DNA of 64,000 nucleotides from CAVPNY01 sp963706905 (lineage in GTDB: Bacteria > Chloroflexota > Anaerolineae > Anaerolineales > UBA4823): contig CAVPNY010000012.1 in assembly GCA_963706905.1 (NCBI GenBank), positions 434,001 to 498,000 on the forward strand, written 5' to 3'. A program made the translations under genes and the position numbers. Positions within the stretch are counted from its first letter, which is position 1. Each line of letters begins with the position of its first letter. The notes beneath the pieces were generated by a model. The model was given only the letters and a program-made list of their open reading frames with translations, was not told the DNA's origin and did not search any database. Of this stretch, positions 44,198 to 54,183 are shown piece after piece.

Positions 44198-45450
44198 TTA
44201 AGGATTTAGAGCACTGGTTCGCCTCAAGCGGAGACGATCGACCATCCAAAGAATGGATACTATCCATACTGGCAAAGCTGCAGGCATGATAATAAACCAA
44301 TCTGCCTGAGGCAGTGGCATCACCCGAGTGATAGAAGTTGTAAGTATTAAAGAAAAATATGCCAGAAACATATACAAGAATGCCGTAGCCGTATAAATAT
44401 CTGGCCAGCGATTCTCATAATTAATGACAGCAAATGGTAAAACCCATACCAGATATTGAATTCCAAAGGCATGTGTCAAGGCAAGGAAGCTAACCAGAAC
44501 TGTCAGGATGCCAGCTGCCGGTGCCTCGGACCTAGCCCGAGCAAACCATACAAAACCAAGCCCGATCAAGGTAATGAATCGTCCATTCTCGACTATCCAA
44601 CTAAATATAAATTCCAACTCGGGTTTTAAAATCCAGACCAGACGAAAAAAATAGGTATACCCCCAAACACCTAATCCATGGTTGTACGATAATGCGCGCG
44701 GAGGAGAGTCCATACATCCGACTTAAACAACCAGATGTACAAACCTACCCCGATTAAGATGATCAATAAGATCATGAAGAGAGTAATTGCCTTTTTCCTG
44801 ATTGTACTGAGACTTATCAGGATCGATGGCAAAGCCAGGACAGGCCAACTTTTCGTCAGGATAGCCAGACCCATCCAACTTCCGGTTATCCAGGCTGAAT
44901 TCCCCAACGAGAACACGGCCAGAAGGATAAAAAGGATAGGTAAAGAATCAAATTGCCCTTGATAAGCCGAAACAAACACAGCAATCGGATTTAGCGCATA
45001 CCACATTGCGCCCTTGAATGCGCTTTGGACATCTTTACCCTTCATAAATAAAAATAGGACTATACAAATGCCAATATCCGCAGCGATAGGAAGCAGACGG
45101 TAAATAACTTCGAAAGGTCGGTGGATTGACTCAGCGAATTTGCCGGCAAAACCAATCCAATAAACTAGAAATGGTAAATAAGGGTGGCGGCCCTCCGCAA
45201 TTGGATTCGAATATATATCCTCACCATTATTAATCAAACCCGACAGAATATTGAATGATTCAATATCGTAGTTATCCCCAGCTGGAACAAACAAGTGAGG
45301 CACAAGACGAGCCAGGATAGCTACCCCCAGTATCCACGCCCAGTAATTCTTCTTTGGATAACTAATCCGATTGAGAATTGTTGGCAGCCCCAGGCATGAG
45401 GTTAAGAGCGCTACGGACCAGACAGCTGCCCCAGCTAGCTGCAAACTCAA
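44198..45450 (-). pseudogene. Polytopic membrane glycosyltransferase-like protein, frameshifted
   Basis: A membrane protein of about 415 residues with ten or more helices, resembling GT-C mannosyltransferase-like proteins (GT87/GT39 type). An N-terminal acidic loop has FVPAGDNYDIESF, as donor-binding loops do, and QGQFDSLPILFILLAVF is typical of bacterial GT-C enzymes. The frame breaks near the GCGCGCG repeat at 44694-44700; restoring one base gives TLLRRALSYNHGLG and the second half. It starts at a TTG that overlaps the stop of the glycosidase-like gene. It is the last gene of the polysaccharide cluster. Confidence 0.65.
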
Positions 45451-46955
45451 GGACTCAGCTCCACATATACTGGCCTCAAGATATTCAAATACCCTTGATC
45501 GATCTCGAGTTCATTCCCAAAGGTATCTACCACCCTCGTTGTGCCTGGAGGTACAGGTACGGAATATGACTGGCCGTCTGGCGACCAAAGCACCCAAATT
45601 TTTTTCTCATCTGACGAAAATTCATAACCCCGCAAGTCAGGATAATCGGTCACATCCTGGATGAATTCAGCCCCTTCTAGTTCACTGGTCAGAAAGCGAA
45701 ATGCTTCTGACGCAGGCTTTGATTGGCCATCTTCACCAACCATACTCCCAAACCGCCAGCCCGGACCTTCATACTGGTACCAGATTGTTCCTTTCACATC
45801 CACAGCCCAATTCCGGATGAATAACCAAACAACATAATCAGCCTGAGCTTGATAAAATGCATCGCCTGGTGGATCGCACTCATCTGTTGTGTTTTCTGGA
45901 CAGATGAGTGAACCTTCAGTATGCATAATGGGTTTATCAAGCCCGTAACCCGATAACACTTCACGCAGGAAGCTTACTTTACCGAGAACAACCCCTCCCC
46001 GGTGTTCCCAAGGGCCAAAGTGTTCATCATAATATAATCCGCCCCCTTTGGCTGAACCCGAGTAAGGGGGGTATCCATGAAAGCTCACTATATCGAAATA
46101 ATCTCCCCCACCGTTGTTTAAGATCCCTTCCAAAAACCTGGAAGGCTTGCAGTCTTTCCCTTCTGGCGGGTGAGTTGGATCACAATCTAATAATAATCCT
46201 CCGATTAGAACCTGTGCTTGTGGATCGGCAGCTTTGATTGCCGGGTAAGCAGCCTTAAGCATTTCCGCATAGTAGCCTCCCCCATAAAATGAATCTCCAG
46301 AATCACCCCAACATCCAAATACACTCTTTACCTGAACCAACTGCGCAGCAACATCTGGTTCATTCCACAGCTCCCAATACTTGACATTGTAAGGAGGTTG
46401 ACTGTATCGAGTTACCAGATCCTTCATGAATTGAGCAAAAGATTGAAGCTTATCTTGGGCAATTGGCCCACAAAAATAACCTACCTCCTTCTGTGCCCAT
46501 ATTGGTGTGCTGCGAATGATCAAGATAACATCAATGTCCGCTTCTGAGGCTTGAACCAGACCTTTTTCTAATGCTTTAACAGCATCCCAATTCCGTTCTC
46601 CTTCATTTGATTCAACTTCAGACCACTGCAATCCATTGTGTCTGAAAATATTCATACCAGATTCTGCAAGCTCTTCAAACTTGTTCGGAGAATTCATCTT
46701 CCTGACCTCAACACCCATCAGAGGAGCTGGAATTCCCTCAGAAGTTGAGAGAGGTGATGATGGTTGCACTGTAGCAGTTGCTGTTAATTCCTGACCTTGT
46801 TGAATGGAGGTTGGTGTAAAGGCGTGATTCAAAGCAGGAGTTTCTGGTAAAGGAGTAATCTCATCTTCTCCTTCAGATCTTGTCAGACAAGCAGCAGTCA
46901 AGAAGGCAAAGCTTACCAATGTGCCCAGGAGAATCACCCGATGTCTAATACTCAT
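45447..46955 (-). CDS. Glycoside hydrolase-like lipoprotein (clan A type)
   Basis: A 502-residue lipoprotein (lipobox LTAAC, Cys23) with a Ser/Thr/Pro-rich linker to about 75 and a TIM-barrel domain after it. The catalytic pair of clan GH-A is visible: Glu199 in YWELWNEPDVA as acid/base and Glu347 in IMHTEGSLIC as nucleophile. The sequence resembles GH39/GH5-like enzymes, and a small beta domain closes the C-terminus (KKIWVLWSPDG). The target is probably a polysaccharide at the cell surface. It is a paralogue of the next gene upstream and overlaps the membrane glycosyltransferase gene. Confidence 0.78.
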   Translation of the reverse strand: MSIRHRVILLGTLVSFAFLTAACLTRSEGEDEITPLPETPALNHAFTPTSIQQGQELTATATVQPSSPLSTSEGIPAPLMGVEVRKMNSPNKFEELAESGMNIFRHNGLQWSEVESNEGERNWDAVKALEKGLVQASEADIDVILIIRSTPIWAQKEVGYFCGPIAQDKLQSFAQFMKDLVTRYSQPPYNVKYWELWNEPDVAAQLVQVKSVFGCWGDSGDSFYGGGYYAEMLKAAYPAIKAADPQAQVLIGGLLLDCDPTHPPEGKDCKPSRFLEGILNNGGGDYFDIVSFHGYPPYSGSAKGGGLYYDEHFGPWEHRGGVVLGKVSFLREVLSGYGLDKPIMHTEGSLICPENTTDECDPPGDAFYQAQADYVVWLFIRNWAVDVKGTIWYQYEGPGWRFGSMVGEDGQSKPASEAFRFLTSELEGAEFIQDVTDYPDLRGYEFSSDEKKIWVLWSPDGQSYSVPVPPGTTRVVDTFGNELEIDQGYLNILRPVYVELSP

Positions 46956-46965
46956 GAGTGATAAC

Positions 46966-48390
46966 CTATGGAGCTAGCTCGACATAAATTGGGCTTTTCA
47001 CACTGATTGAGCTTGTGGATGGTGTGATGTCAACGCCATATTTATCCAATACTTTCTGAAATCCAGCAGGCAAATCAATCGTGTGAGAACCACCATCCGG
47101 AGACCATAAAACCCAAATCCTATTCTGAGAATTACGGAACTCAAATCCTCTAAGGGATGCGTATTGGGCAACCGGAGACTTATACACGGCTCCAGCCAAT
47201 TCCTCAGTTAAAAAGTCTAATGCTCGATATGCCGGTTTAGGATCCTGGTTCTCATCCAGCATCCCACCGAAACGCCATCCTGGACCATCAAACTGATACC
47301 ATATCGTGGATTTTATACCTTCAGCAATATTGCGGACATACAACCAGATGACATAGTCAGCCTGAGATTCAAGGAAGTCCGTCCCAGGTGTTTCACAAGA
47401 TGTACATATCAGTGAACCCTCTGTATGCATGATCGGTTTATTCAAACCATAATTCGCCATGACTTCGCGGAGGAAATTGATTTTCCCCAAAACGATCCCA
47501 CCTCGGGATTCCCATCCCAGATAGTGTTCATCATAATATAACCCTCCACCTTGAGCACCTGAGTATGGGGGATAACCATGAAAACTAACAATGTCAAAAT
47601 AGTTCCCTCCTCCATTTTTCAAAATGCCCTCAAAGAACTTTGCTGCTTGGCAGGTTTTTCCATCAGGCGGATCTGTAGGATCGCAAACCAGTAGCAAACC
47701 TCCTATCAACACCTGGGCTGTAGGATCTGCTGATTTAATCGCTGGGTACGCAACTTTCAACATATCTGCATAATATCCACCGCCATAATATGGATCACTC
47801 TCTTCCCCCCAACATCCATATGGGCTGTCATCTTCAACCAAGTTTGGAGCAACATCCGGCTCGTTTCCAAGCTCCCAATACTTAATATTGTAAGGTGGCT
47901 TACTATACCGATTTACCAAGGCCTGCAAGAATTGAGCATATTCATCTAATGAATCTTCGCGAATTTGTCCACAAGCCGCTGGGGGATTCCTTTGCGCCCA
48001 ACTTGGGGCAAACCGGATCGTAGCGATAATATTTAAACCATTTTCGGTTGCTGCTTGAAGATGAAATTCTATTGTGTCATTCCACACGTAAGTTGGCGGT
48101 TCCGTTCGAACGGGTTCAATATCATCCCAATTAAAAGCATTAATCCGAAGCCAAGCAAGATCGGCCTGCGCCATTAAATCAACAACACTATTTACCTTAT
48201 GAGGAGTAACCTGGGTCCCAAAGATCGATGTCTGACGGGGAGACGTTTTCACAAGCAACGGAAGGTAATTAATTAATCCCACCGATTCTCCATCCAGCAT
48301 CTCAGTACCAAGCGTTTGTCTGTTAGTAACCAATGTTAGAGAAAACAAAATCACTAGGATGATTAATCCCTTATTTTTCGATTTCTTCAT
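46966..48390 (-). CDS. Glycoside hydrolase-like secreted protein, paralogue
   Basis: A 474-residue relative of the following gene with an N-terminal signal or anchor helix (GLIILVILFSLTLV). The TIM-barrel has Glu177 in YWELGNEPDVA and Glu324 in IMHTEGSLIC, so both catalytic carboxylates remain, with Gly replacing Trp next to the first. Shared blocks include YGGGYYADMLKVAYPAIKSA and DIVSFHGYPPYSG. GGAAAA precedes ATG 48390. The gene lies 10 bases before its paralogue. Both may trim or remodel the exported polysaccharide; specificity is unknown. Confidence 0.78.
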   Translation of the reverse strand: MKKSKNKGLIILVILFSLTLVTNRQTLGTEMLDGESVGLINYLPLLVKTSPRQTSIFGTQVTPHKVNSVVDLMAQADLAWLRINAFNWDDIEPVRTEPPTYVWNDTIEFHLQAATENGLNIIATIRFAPSWAQRNPPAACGQIREDSLDEYAQFLQALVNRYSKPPYNIKYWELGNEPDVAPNLVEDDSPYGCWGEESDPYYGGGYYADMLKVAYPAIKSADPTAQVLIGGLLLVCDPTDPPDGKTCQAAKFFEGILKNGGGNYFDIVSFHGYPPYSGAQGGGLYYDEHYLGWESRGGIVLGKINFLREVMANYGLNKPIMHTEGSLICTSCETPGTDFLESQADYVIWLYVRNIAEGIKSTIWYQFDGPGWRFGGMLDENQDPKPAYRALDFLTEELAGAVYKSPVAQYASLRGFEFRNSQNRIWVLWSPDGGSHTIDLPAGFQKVLDKYGVDITPSTSSISVKSPIYVELAP

Positions 48391-48418
48391 GTTATTTTTC
48401 CTGAACTGGGTAATTTGT

Positions 48419-50346
48419 TTATGAGTAGAAGCGCGACAGACTGATTAATGCCCATATATTGAAGCACACAAATATAGCTAAGTATACCAAAGAAAATATT
48501 GTATCTGCCTTGAGCGATTTTTTCATAAACAACCTGAATAGCGCAAGATAACCAACTGCAAGTACTGTCATGGTTGGGATGATAGCAGGATAAGCATAGC
48601 GTGCTACAGGCAAGGCCAATCTATTTGTAGGTAAGTGGCTTATCCCTCGAATGAAAGCCCCACCCCAAATTGTCACAATAACAAGACCAAATAAAAAGAT
48701 CAAATCCCATGGGAGATTCTTTCTAGTCTTACACAACCAACATATACTACCTGCTATACCAAATAAAAAGAATAAAAAGAAGATCCGGTATGGCTTACTA
48801 CCGATGAAATATATATTACCCCAGCCAAATATGCCCCATAAGGATCGAAACAATTGAGAAGATATTTTCTGAACGTGCCAATCAGTGCCAAACCAATCGA
48901 TGAAATAGGCAAGAATAAAAGATGGGCGAGCATAATGAGGAAAATAATCCGTTCCTAAGCCATTAAACCAATCTTGTATTCCAACACTTGCCATTTCCGC
49001 TGAACCGTTTCGTAGTCGATTTGTAAACGGCTTGCTATCCCATTCGCCAGTCTTACCAGTAGGATCAGAATAATGCGGAGCTTCAGATATCGATCGTTCA
49101 CCATCGACCAGAACAAGGCCATCCAGGTAAACTACAACCGGAGTTGAGTTTTTTCCTACTTTGGGTGAAATAGATACCCAAGTTCTCTCTGAATTTTCAG
49201 GCAATTCCACATTAAATGCATAGAAAGCCGGTTGTTCGCCCAACTGGACGATCTTTGAATAGACATTCACTCCATCATGAAGTGCAGGAGTACGAACTTT
49301 AACTGGCCGATCCGCCCACATCCAGACACCAAGAGTGACAACCTTGCCAGCAATTTCGAGTGTATCTTTCTTCGGGAGGGGTTGAACGAGCGGTTTCATC
49401 CATTGAGGCGCCAGCGATGCACCCGTATCTACCTGGAAGATGAAATCCCCAACAACTGGATTTTTGCTCCTACTACGCACCTCGGATTGCTGATTGCTGG
49501 CTCGATACCAGAACAACGCTTCTCCCCACTTAAGCATGCTTCCTAATCCTACTGCGATTATTAGCCCAACAACAGCTAGGCGCACCAATCAATTCAAACG
49601 CCGCGTTAAAACTAGAAACAGGACAAAGACAAGAACGGGAATCGCTAAAAGCACGGTTGTTTTTATAAACACACAGGCAAGCGCTGTACTCACAACCCAG
49701 ATTAAATCCAACCAATTAACCCGCGTTGGATTAATCGGGTACTGCCCCAAAAAAACAAGGAAAAGAAAGCGATTGCCCCAGCATCATTGTTTACCGAAGT
49801 CATGATGTCGGTGAAACCGGGCAGCAAGCTGATAGAAATTGGGACTACCCAACGAAGTGGGTTTCGAGAAGAGGTTATTTCTCTAGTTACTCCCCAGGCA
49901 GCCAGAATGGCTATCAAGTATAACAACGTTGATATCAGACGCCCTAGAACTAGCTGGGGGGTCATATCCCATGATTTCGTCAGCTTAAAAGGCAGAGATA
50001 GAAGCAGGTAATAAAGGGGTTGCTCGTCAAGCTGTTGAATCCCAATCGAAGGAGGACTTTCAGACTGCAGGTCAGGTTTATCTGATATTCGATCATAAAA
50101 GCCATTTTGAATCATCGACTCTACAACATTTCTGCGCATTTCCAAGTCGTAATCACCAGGATTTAGGTATCCTGGGCGGTTGGCAAGTAACCAGGCGTAT
50201 TCAAAATGGGATGGTTCATCATAATGTTGCCACGGTGGAATAATCCATATATACAGAAGACCATTGATTAGTGCTACAAGGAGAATAATCAATAGTTGCC
50301 TTTGATTAATCGACAGGTATGTTATTAAATTCTTAATCTGAGTCAT
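48419..50346 (-). pseudogene. DUF2142-like polytopic membrane protein, broken by frameshift and nonsense codon
   Basis: A long membrane protein (about 640 residues if repaired), similar to DUF2142/GT-C proteins of polysaccharide clusters: IIPPWQHYDEPSHFEYAWLL is the acidic external loop, followed by many helices, a beta-rich external domain (about 240-430) and more helices at the C-terminus (NRLALPVARYAYPAIIPTM). Two lesions are seen. A one-base slip in the A7/C4 run at 49745-49755, whose repair gives GQYPINPTRVNWLDL, and an in-frame TGA at 49589-49591 between RRLN and LVRLAVVG where Trp would fit. Both together suggest real decay or poor sequence. Confidence 0.65.
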
Positions 50347-50420
50347 TTAGATTCGAAGGATAAAATCTAGAAACTTGCCCCCTATCGATGTCTGCAAAAC
50401 TCATTCTCAGAGAAAATTTG

Positions 50421-50897
50421 TCAATCCTCATCATTGAGGGATGCCAGGGTTTGAATATTGTCAAACCCCTCATCTAAAATTCTTTCTATATCGGATGCCG
50501 TTTTCTCATAGCCGATCAACGGGCCACCATAAGGATCACGGATATCAAACGTTAACCCAATCATTTCACTCAACATGTAAATCCGGTCTGAAATATCTGG
50601 AAATTCGGTCTGTAATGCCTCTTTATGCCCACGCTCCATCGTTAATACCAGGTCAAACTCATTAATTATCTCCCGCCTGACCACTCGCGATCGGTGTGCA
50701 GATACATCTATCCCCCTCGAATCCATAACTATCTCAGTCCCTTCAGCAACCGAATCACCATCATTCGCCCAAGTGCCAGCAGATTCTACCCGCCACAACA
50801 GTGGATCAGATCTTTCCGAACAAATGATCTGCATGATAGCACTCGCCATTGGAGATCGACAAATATTTGCAGTACAAATAAATAGAATTGAAGGCAT
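50421..50897 (-). CDS. Low-molecular-weight protein tyrosine phosphatase
   Basis: A 158-residue enzyme with the P-loop CTANICRS near the N-terminus and the general acid Asp in RDPYGGP. In capsule systems (Wzb type) such phosphatases dephosphorylate the tyrosine kinase linked to Wzz. Here the Wzz-like protein lacks a visible kinase domain, so the partner is unknown. It lies 15 bases after the flippase-like gene inside the polysaccharide cluster, supporting a regulatory role in export. Confidence 0.9.
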   Translation of the reverse strand: MPSILFICTANICRSPMASAIMQIICSERSDPLLWRVESAGTWANDGDSVAEGTEIVMDSRGIDVSAHRSRVVRREIINEFDLVLTMERGHKEALQTEFPDISDRIYMLSEMIGLTFDIRDPYGGPLIGYEKTASDIERILDEGFDNIQTLASLNDED

Positions 50898-50912
50898 TTT
50901 TAGACGATTTTA

Positions 50913-51929
50913 TCAGCGATTTTCAACTTGTTGTGCAACCGGTGGAGGCCGTTTAGTCGTACCCATGATTCCCAGGAACACCAAACCGATGACAGTTTGA
51001 GGAAGTAAGGCAACGACATGTAAGAGTATCCCATAACTGAATGCAGTAGATTCAGGTATGTTAAAAACACCTAAAGCCAGGACACATAGATATTCAAAGA
51101 TGCCTATGCGGCCTGGAACCGATGGTAAGGACATACTTATTTGTAACAATATTAACACAAGTATTGAAGCTGTGATCGGGAGATGAATATTCAGCGCAAG
51201 CATGCAAAGCTGGTTGGTTAATACTGCAGTTATCCAGATCATTGCTGACCAGAATACTATTTTAAACAGATCCCACCGGCTTTTCAGGATTGCCAAACTC
51301 GATAAACCTGACTCCCTCCACAATTGCCCTTTCTCTCTAAACCTTATGGGCAATTTTTCGATCAGGCGTTCAAGAAATTTCGAAAACCAATCGACCTGGT
51401 AGGTAAGAACAAATATCAGGATCAAACTTGAGAGGGTTATGACACTCATCGTAACTGCAGAACTATTCACCCACTCTGGTAACCGAATAGTCAGGAGCAA
51501 CACGAGGAAAAGCAAGCAATAAAAAACCATATCAAAGATTTTTTCCAGGGCAATCGTTCCAAGGATAAATACTCCTCCAGGGCCTAAACTACCGATCACA
51601 TAAGCCCGGCTCAGATCCCCCACCCGGGCTGGATAGATCGTGTTTAGTGCCTGTCCAGCAACGACCATCATGAGGCTTTGTTTGTGACTGACGGCCTGAC
51701 CAGGTGAACCCATTAATATTTTCCAGCGAATCCCTTTTCCAACATTTGTGACAATAACACTGAGCAGTGCCCAAACCACAAATGTTAGTTCAACATTTGA
51801 AAAGGTTTCTTTAATATCAGCCCAGGATACATTCCTGACTGATAAGTATAGGGAAACTACAGCTATTAGTATTCCAAGAGATAATCGAAACCATCTCGAG
51901 GAAACCAGACTTGAAATCCTTTCTCTCAC
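50913..51929 (-). CDS. Flippase-like membrane protein (LPG synthase TM-domain family)
   Basis: About 339 residues with eight membrane helices, matching the UPF0104/AglD-type domain: LSVRNVSWADIKETFSNV, VTNVGKGIRWKILMG, then GQALNTIYPARVGDLSRAYVIG and the LPSVPGRIGIFEYLCVLAL block. Related proteins transfer or flip lipid-linked groups. The frame extends to 52076 but overlaps the O-antigen ligase gene; GTG 51929, just after that gene's stop, is the likely start. No separate Wzx flippase is visible in the window, so this may or may not serve that role. Confidence 0.82.
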   Translation of the reverse strand: MRERISSLVSSRWFRLSLGILIAVVSLYLSVRNVSWADIKETFSNVELTFVVWALLSVIVTNVGKGIRWKILMGSPGQAVSHKQSLMMVVAGQALNTIYPARVGDLSRAYVIGSLGPGGVFILGTIALEKIFDMVFYCLLFLVLLLTIRLPEWVNSSAVTMSVITLSSLILIFVLTYQVDWFSKFLERLIEKLPIRFREKGQLWRESGLSSLAILKSRWDLFKIVFWSAMIWITAVLTNQLCMLALNIHLPITASILVLILLQISMSLPSVPGRIGIFEYLCVLALGVFNIPESTAFSYGILLHVVALLPQTVIGLVFLGIMGTTKRPPPVAQQVENR

Positions 51930-51940
51930 GGAGGTTTTTC

Positions 51941-53239
51941 CTACTCCCGTAATAATCGGCCGTTTACGTTGGAGGGTGATCCTGTATGGATAGTTAACCG
52001 TTGGTCGATAAAATAAATCGCTAAACTCACCCCCCACAGCGCCCAAACCATGGGAGCAGTTCGAATGAATCCCCATGTGACAGCATCTGTCAGACCGTGA
52101 ACTGCTAATGCCAAAGAGCTACTCAACAATCCAACACCAAGGCCGGACTCGAGGGAATTTCCTTGATTTGCCCCATGCCGAAATATTTTCCAGTTAATCC
52201 AACAAAATGAAAGGAATATTGCCACCCAGGCAATCAGACCTGGCAATCCGATATCTACAGCAATCTGCAGGAAGAGGTTATGTGCATGAATAATCTTCCC
52301 AGCTGGAAAGAGAAAGAATCTGTATAGATTATCGGCAATATCCATAAATATCCCAAATCCTATCCCAGTGATCGGAAAGTCCTGGATCATAAATACCGCG
52401 CGAGACCAAATATCAATACGACCTTCTATCCCTATCAAAGCATCGTTCGCAGTGAGAATCTCAATAAAATCAGTAAAGCCTATCAAGAAGATCGACACAA
52501 CCAAAATACCGGTTCCTATAATGATTAATACCCAGCCAATTCGCCATCGTAATAATGTAATCAAAATCACTACAGCGGTCAAGGCGATCCAGGTTCCTCG
52601 GGACTTTGTTAGAAGTATCACGAAAGTCATCACCAGAACTGCAAGCCCAAAGTAGATTCTCGACCACCAGGAAAGATGCTTCCATCCAAAGATGAGGATT
52701 GACAAAGGCAGTGGGAGCAGGAGGATCAGATTTCCTCCCATCACATTCGGATGCACAGTATCTGAAACGAATGCTGTGAAACGCTCATAAATCGCTTTTG
52801 GGATAAAAACCAACTTACCGATATTCCAGGTTACACTAAATGGCGCGAATAAAGCAATGATGAAACCCGCGAGAGTGAAGGCTAGGATAACAAGGCGAAG
52901 ACGCGGTTTCGAATTCGTCCAATTGACAATGGCATAAAAAAGAAACACTCCCGAAACTGCACGGTAAATCTGAGGGATCGTTTTTTCTGGCAAGGTGGTA
53001 ATAATCATTGAAATGAACACCATAAGGCAGAGTAATCCGACGGATAAATCAATCGGAGTATGAATTGTCAGATAGCCTCGGCTAAATTTTCGTATTATCC
53101 AAAATGAGAAAGAAATCAGGAGAGTAAAAGGTAAAAATCCAGTCCAGATTACGCTTATAAAGACTGCTAATCCAACCAGCCAAAACTCGGTATCCAGCAA
53201 TCCATTAGCAAGCAATCGTACTCGCTCAATCAGAGTCAT
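51941..53239 (-). CDS. O-antigen ligase / polymerase family protein
   Basis: A 432-residue membrane protein with about eleven helices and the Wzy_C/WaaL pattern in the external loop: TKSRGTWIALTAVVIL, GRIDIWSRAVFMIQDFPITGIGFG and HAHNLFLQIAVDIGLPG. Such proteins join polysaccharide chains to lipid carriers or polymerise repeat units. It overlaps the end of the WecG-like gene by 14 bases. A second polymerase-like protein lies at the other end of the cluster, so the two may share polymerisation and ligation. Confidence 0.88.
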   Translation of the reverse strand: MTLIERVRLLANGLLDTEFWLVGLAVFISVIWTGFLPFTLLISFSFWIIRKFSRGYLTIHTPIDLSVGLLCLMVFISMIITTLPEKTIPQIYRAVSGVFLFYAIVNWTNSKPRLRLVILAFTLAGFIIALFAPFSVTWNIGKLVFIPKAIYERFTAFVSDTVHPNVMGGNLILLLPLPLSILIFGWKHLSWWSRIYFGLAVLVMTFVILLTKSRGTWIALTAVVILITLLRWRIGWVLIIIGTGILVVSIFLIGFTDFIEILTANDALIGIEGRIDIWSRAVFMIQDFPITGIGFGIFMDIADNLYRFFLFPAGKIIHAHNLFLQIAVDIGLPGLIAWVAIFLSFCWINWKIFRHGANQGNSLESGLGVGLLSSSLALAVHGLTDAVTWGFIRTAPMVWALWGVSLAIYFIDQRLTIHTGSPSNVNGRLLRE

Positions 53240-53988
53240 ATCGTTTTATACCTATGAGTTGCATGATTACCATAAGAACAAATCGGGGGTATTGAAAGTA
53301 ACGCCTCCAAAGGCGGTGAGGTTCAGTAATTAATCGAAATAACCATTCTGTTCCAGAGCGTTGAATCCAACGAGGGGCTTGCCTTTTCGTCCTCGAGATG
53401 AAATCAAAGGCAGCACCAACTCCTATCATAACCGTCTCAGGATGCTTACTTATGTGGCCTGCCATCCAGCGTTCTTGTTTCGGTGTACTCAATCCGACCC
53501 AGATAATATTGGGCTTTACTGCAAGAATTCTTTGGATGACTTCTTGATCTTCCTCTTGTGTCAATTCACGAAATGGAGGAGTATACATCCCAACTAATTT
53601 TTAATTCTGGGAAAAGATATCGCAATCGATTGGACAGGATCTCGGCAACACCGGGTGCGCCTCCGTATAAAAAATGAGTTCATCCACAAGATAGGGATCT
53701 TTGGCAGACTGCCTCTATTAAATCAGGTCCATATACTCGTTCGACCTGGTGATTACCTAAAAATCGCAGGATCCAGACGATCGACATTCCATCTGGAGTA
53801 CACAGCCCACTTTGATTAAAGATCGATTTGAGCCTAAAATCCTGTTGGCATTCAATAATCCCATGAGCAGAAGTCACACATACATATCTAGAATCTCAAT
53901 TCCAGATCCACTGCTTGATAACTTCTACTGCTTCTGCCATATTAATAGCGCTGATCATCACTCCGAGGATGTTAACCCTAGATTCCAT
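53226..53988 (-). pseudogene. WecG/TagA-family glycosyltransferase, two nonsense codons and a frameshift
   Basis: GT26 enzyme that adds N-acetylmannosaminuronic acid or similar sugars to lipid-linked intermediates. From ATG 53988 the frame gives MESRVNILGVMISAINM, then an in-frame TGA (53896-53898), VCVTSAHGIIECQQDF, CTPDGMSIVWILRF and YGPDLIEAVCQ, a second TGA (53680-53682) where Trp would fit, and HFLYGGAPGVAEIL. A one-base slip near 53589-53596 leads into MYTPPFRELTQEED and WVGLSTPKQERWMAGH, ending at 53226. With three lesions it is the most damaged gene in the window, yet every family motif remains. Confidence 0.8.
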
Positions 53989-54010
53989 TTGACTCACTCA
54001 TAAAGAATAA

Positions 54011-54044
54011 ACCTCCGAAGTATTTATTAATCCACCTCGGAGGT
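54011..54044 (-). terminator. Terminator after the FkbM methyltransferase gene
   Basis: ACCTCCGA (54011-54018) and TCGGAGGT (54037-54044), perfect 8-pair stem, 18-base loop. On the minus strand it follows the methyltransferase stop and is followed by TTTATTCTTTA. It splits the polysaccharide cluster into two transcripts. Confidence 0.6.
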
Positions 54045-54051
54045 AATCATT

Positions 54052-54079
54052 CATTTAACCTACAGCATTTAACCTACAG
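54052..54079. repeat. Tandem 14-base repeat
   Basis: CATTTAACCTACAG occurs twice head to tail (54052-54065 and 54066-54079), followed by GTATTTAAATA. It lies in a 195-base AT-rich gap between the methyltransferase and WecG genes. It may be a replication-slippage product or a binding site. Confidence 0.85.
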
Positions 54080-54183
54080 GTATTTAAATATTGGTGTGGA
54101 ATAATAAACCCCACTTGCCCGCTTCACAAGAGAAAAGAATATCTAGTATGCAGGTCCGATAAGTCTCTAACTTTTCCAATTAG

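Noticed and set aside
51930..52076. Longer N-terminus of the flippase-like protein
   Set aside because: It overlaps the O-antigen ligase gene in another frame and has no membrane or family signal.
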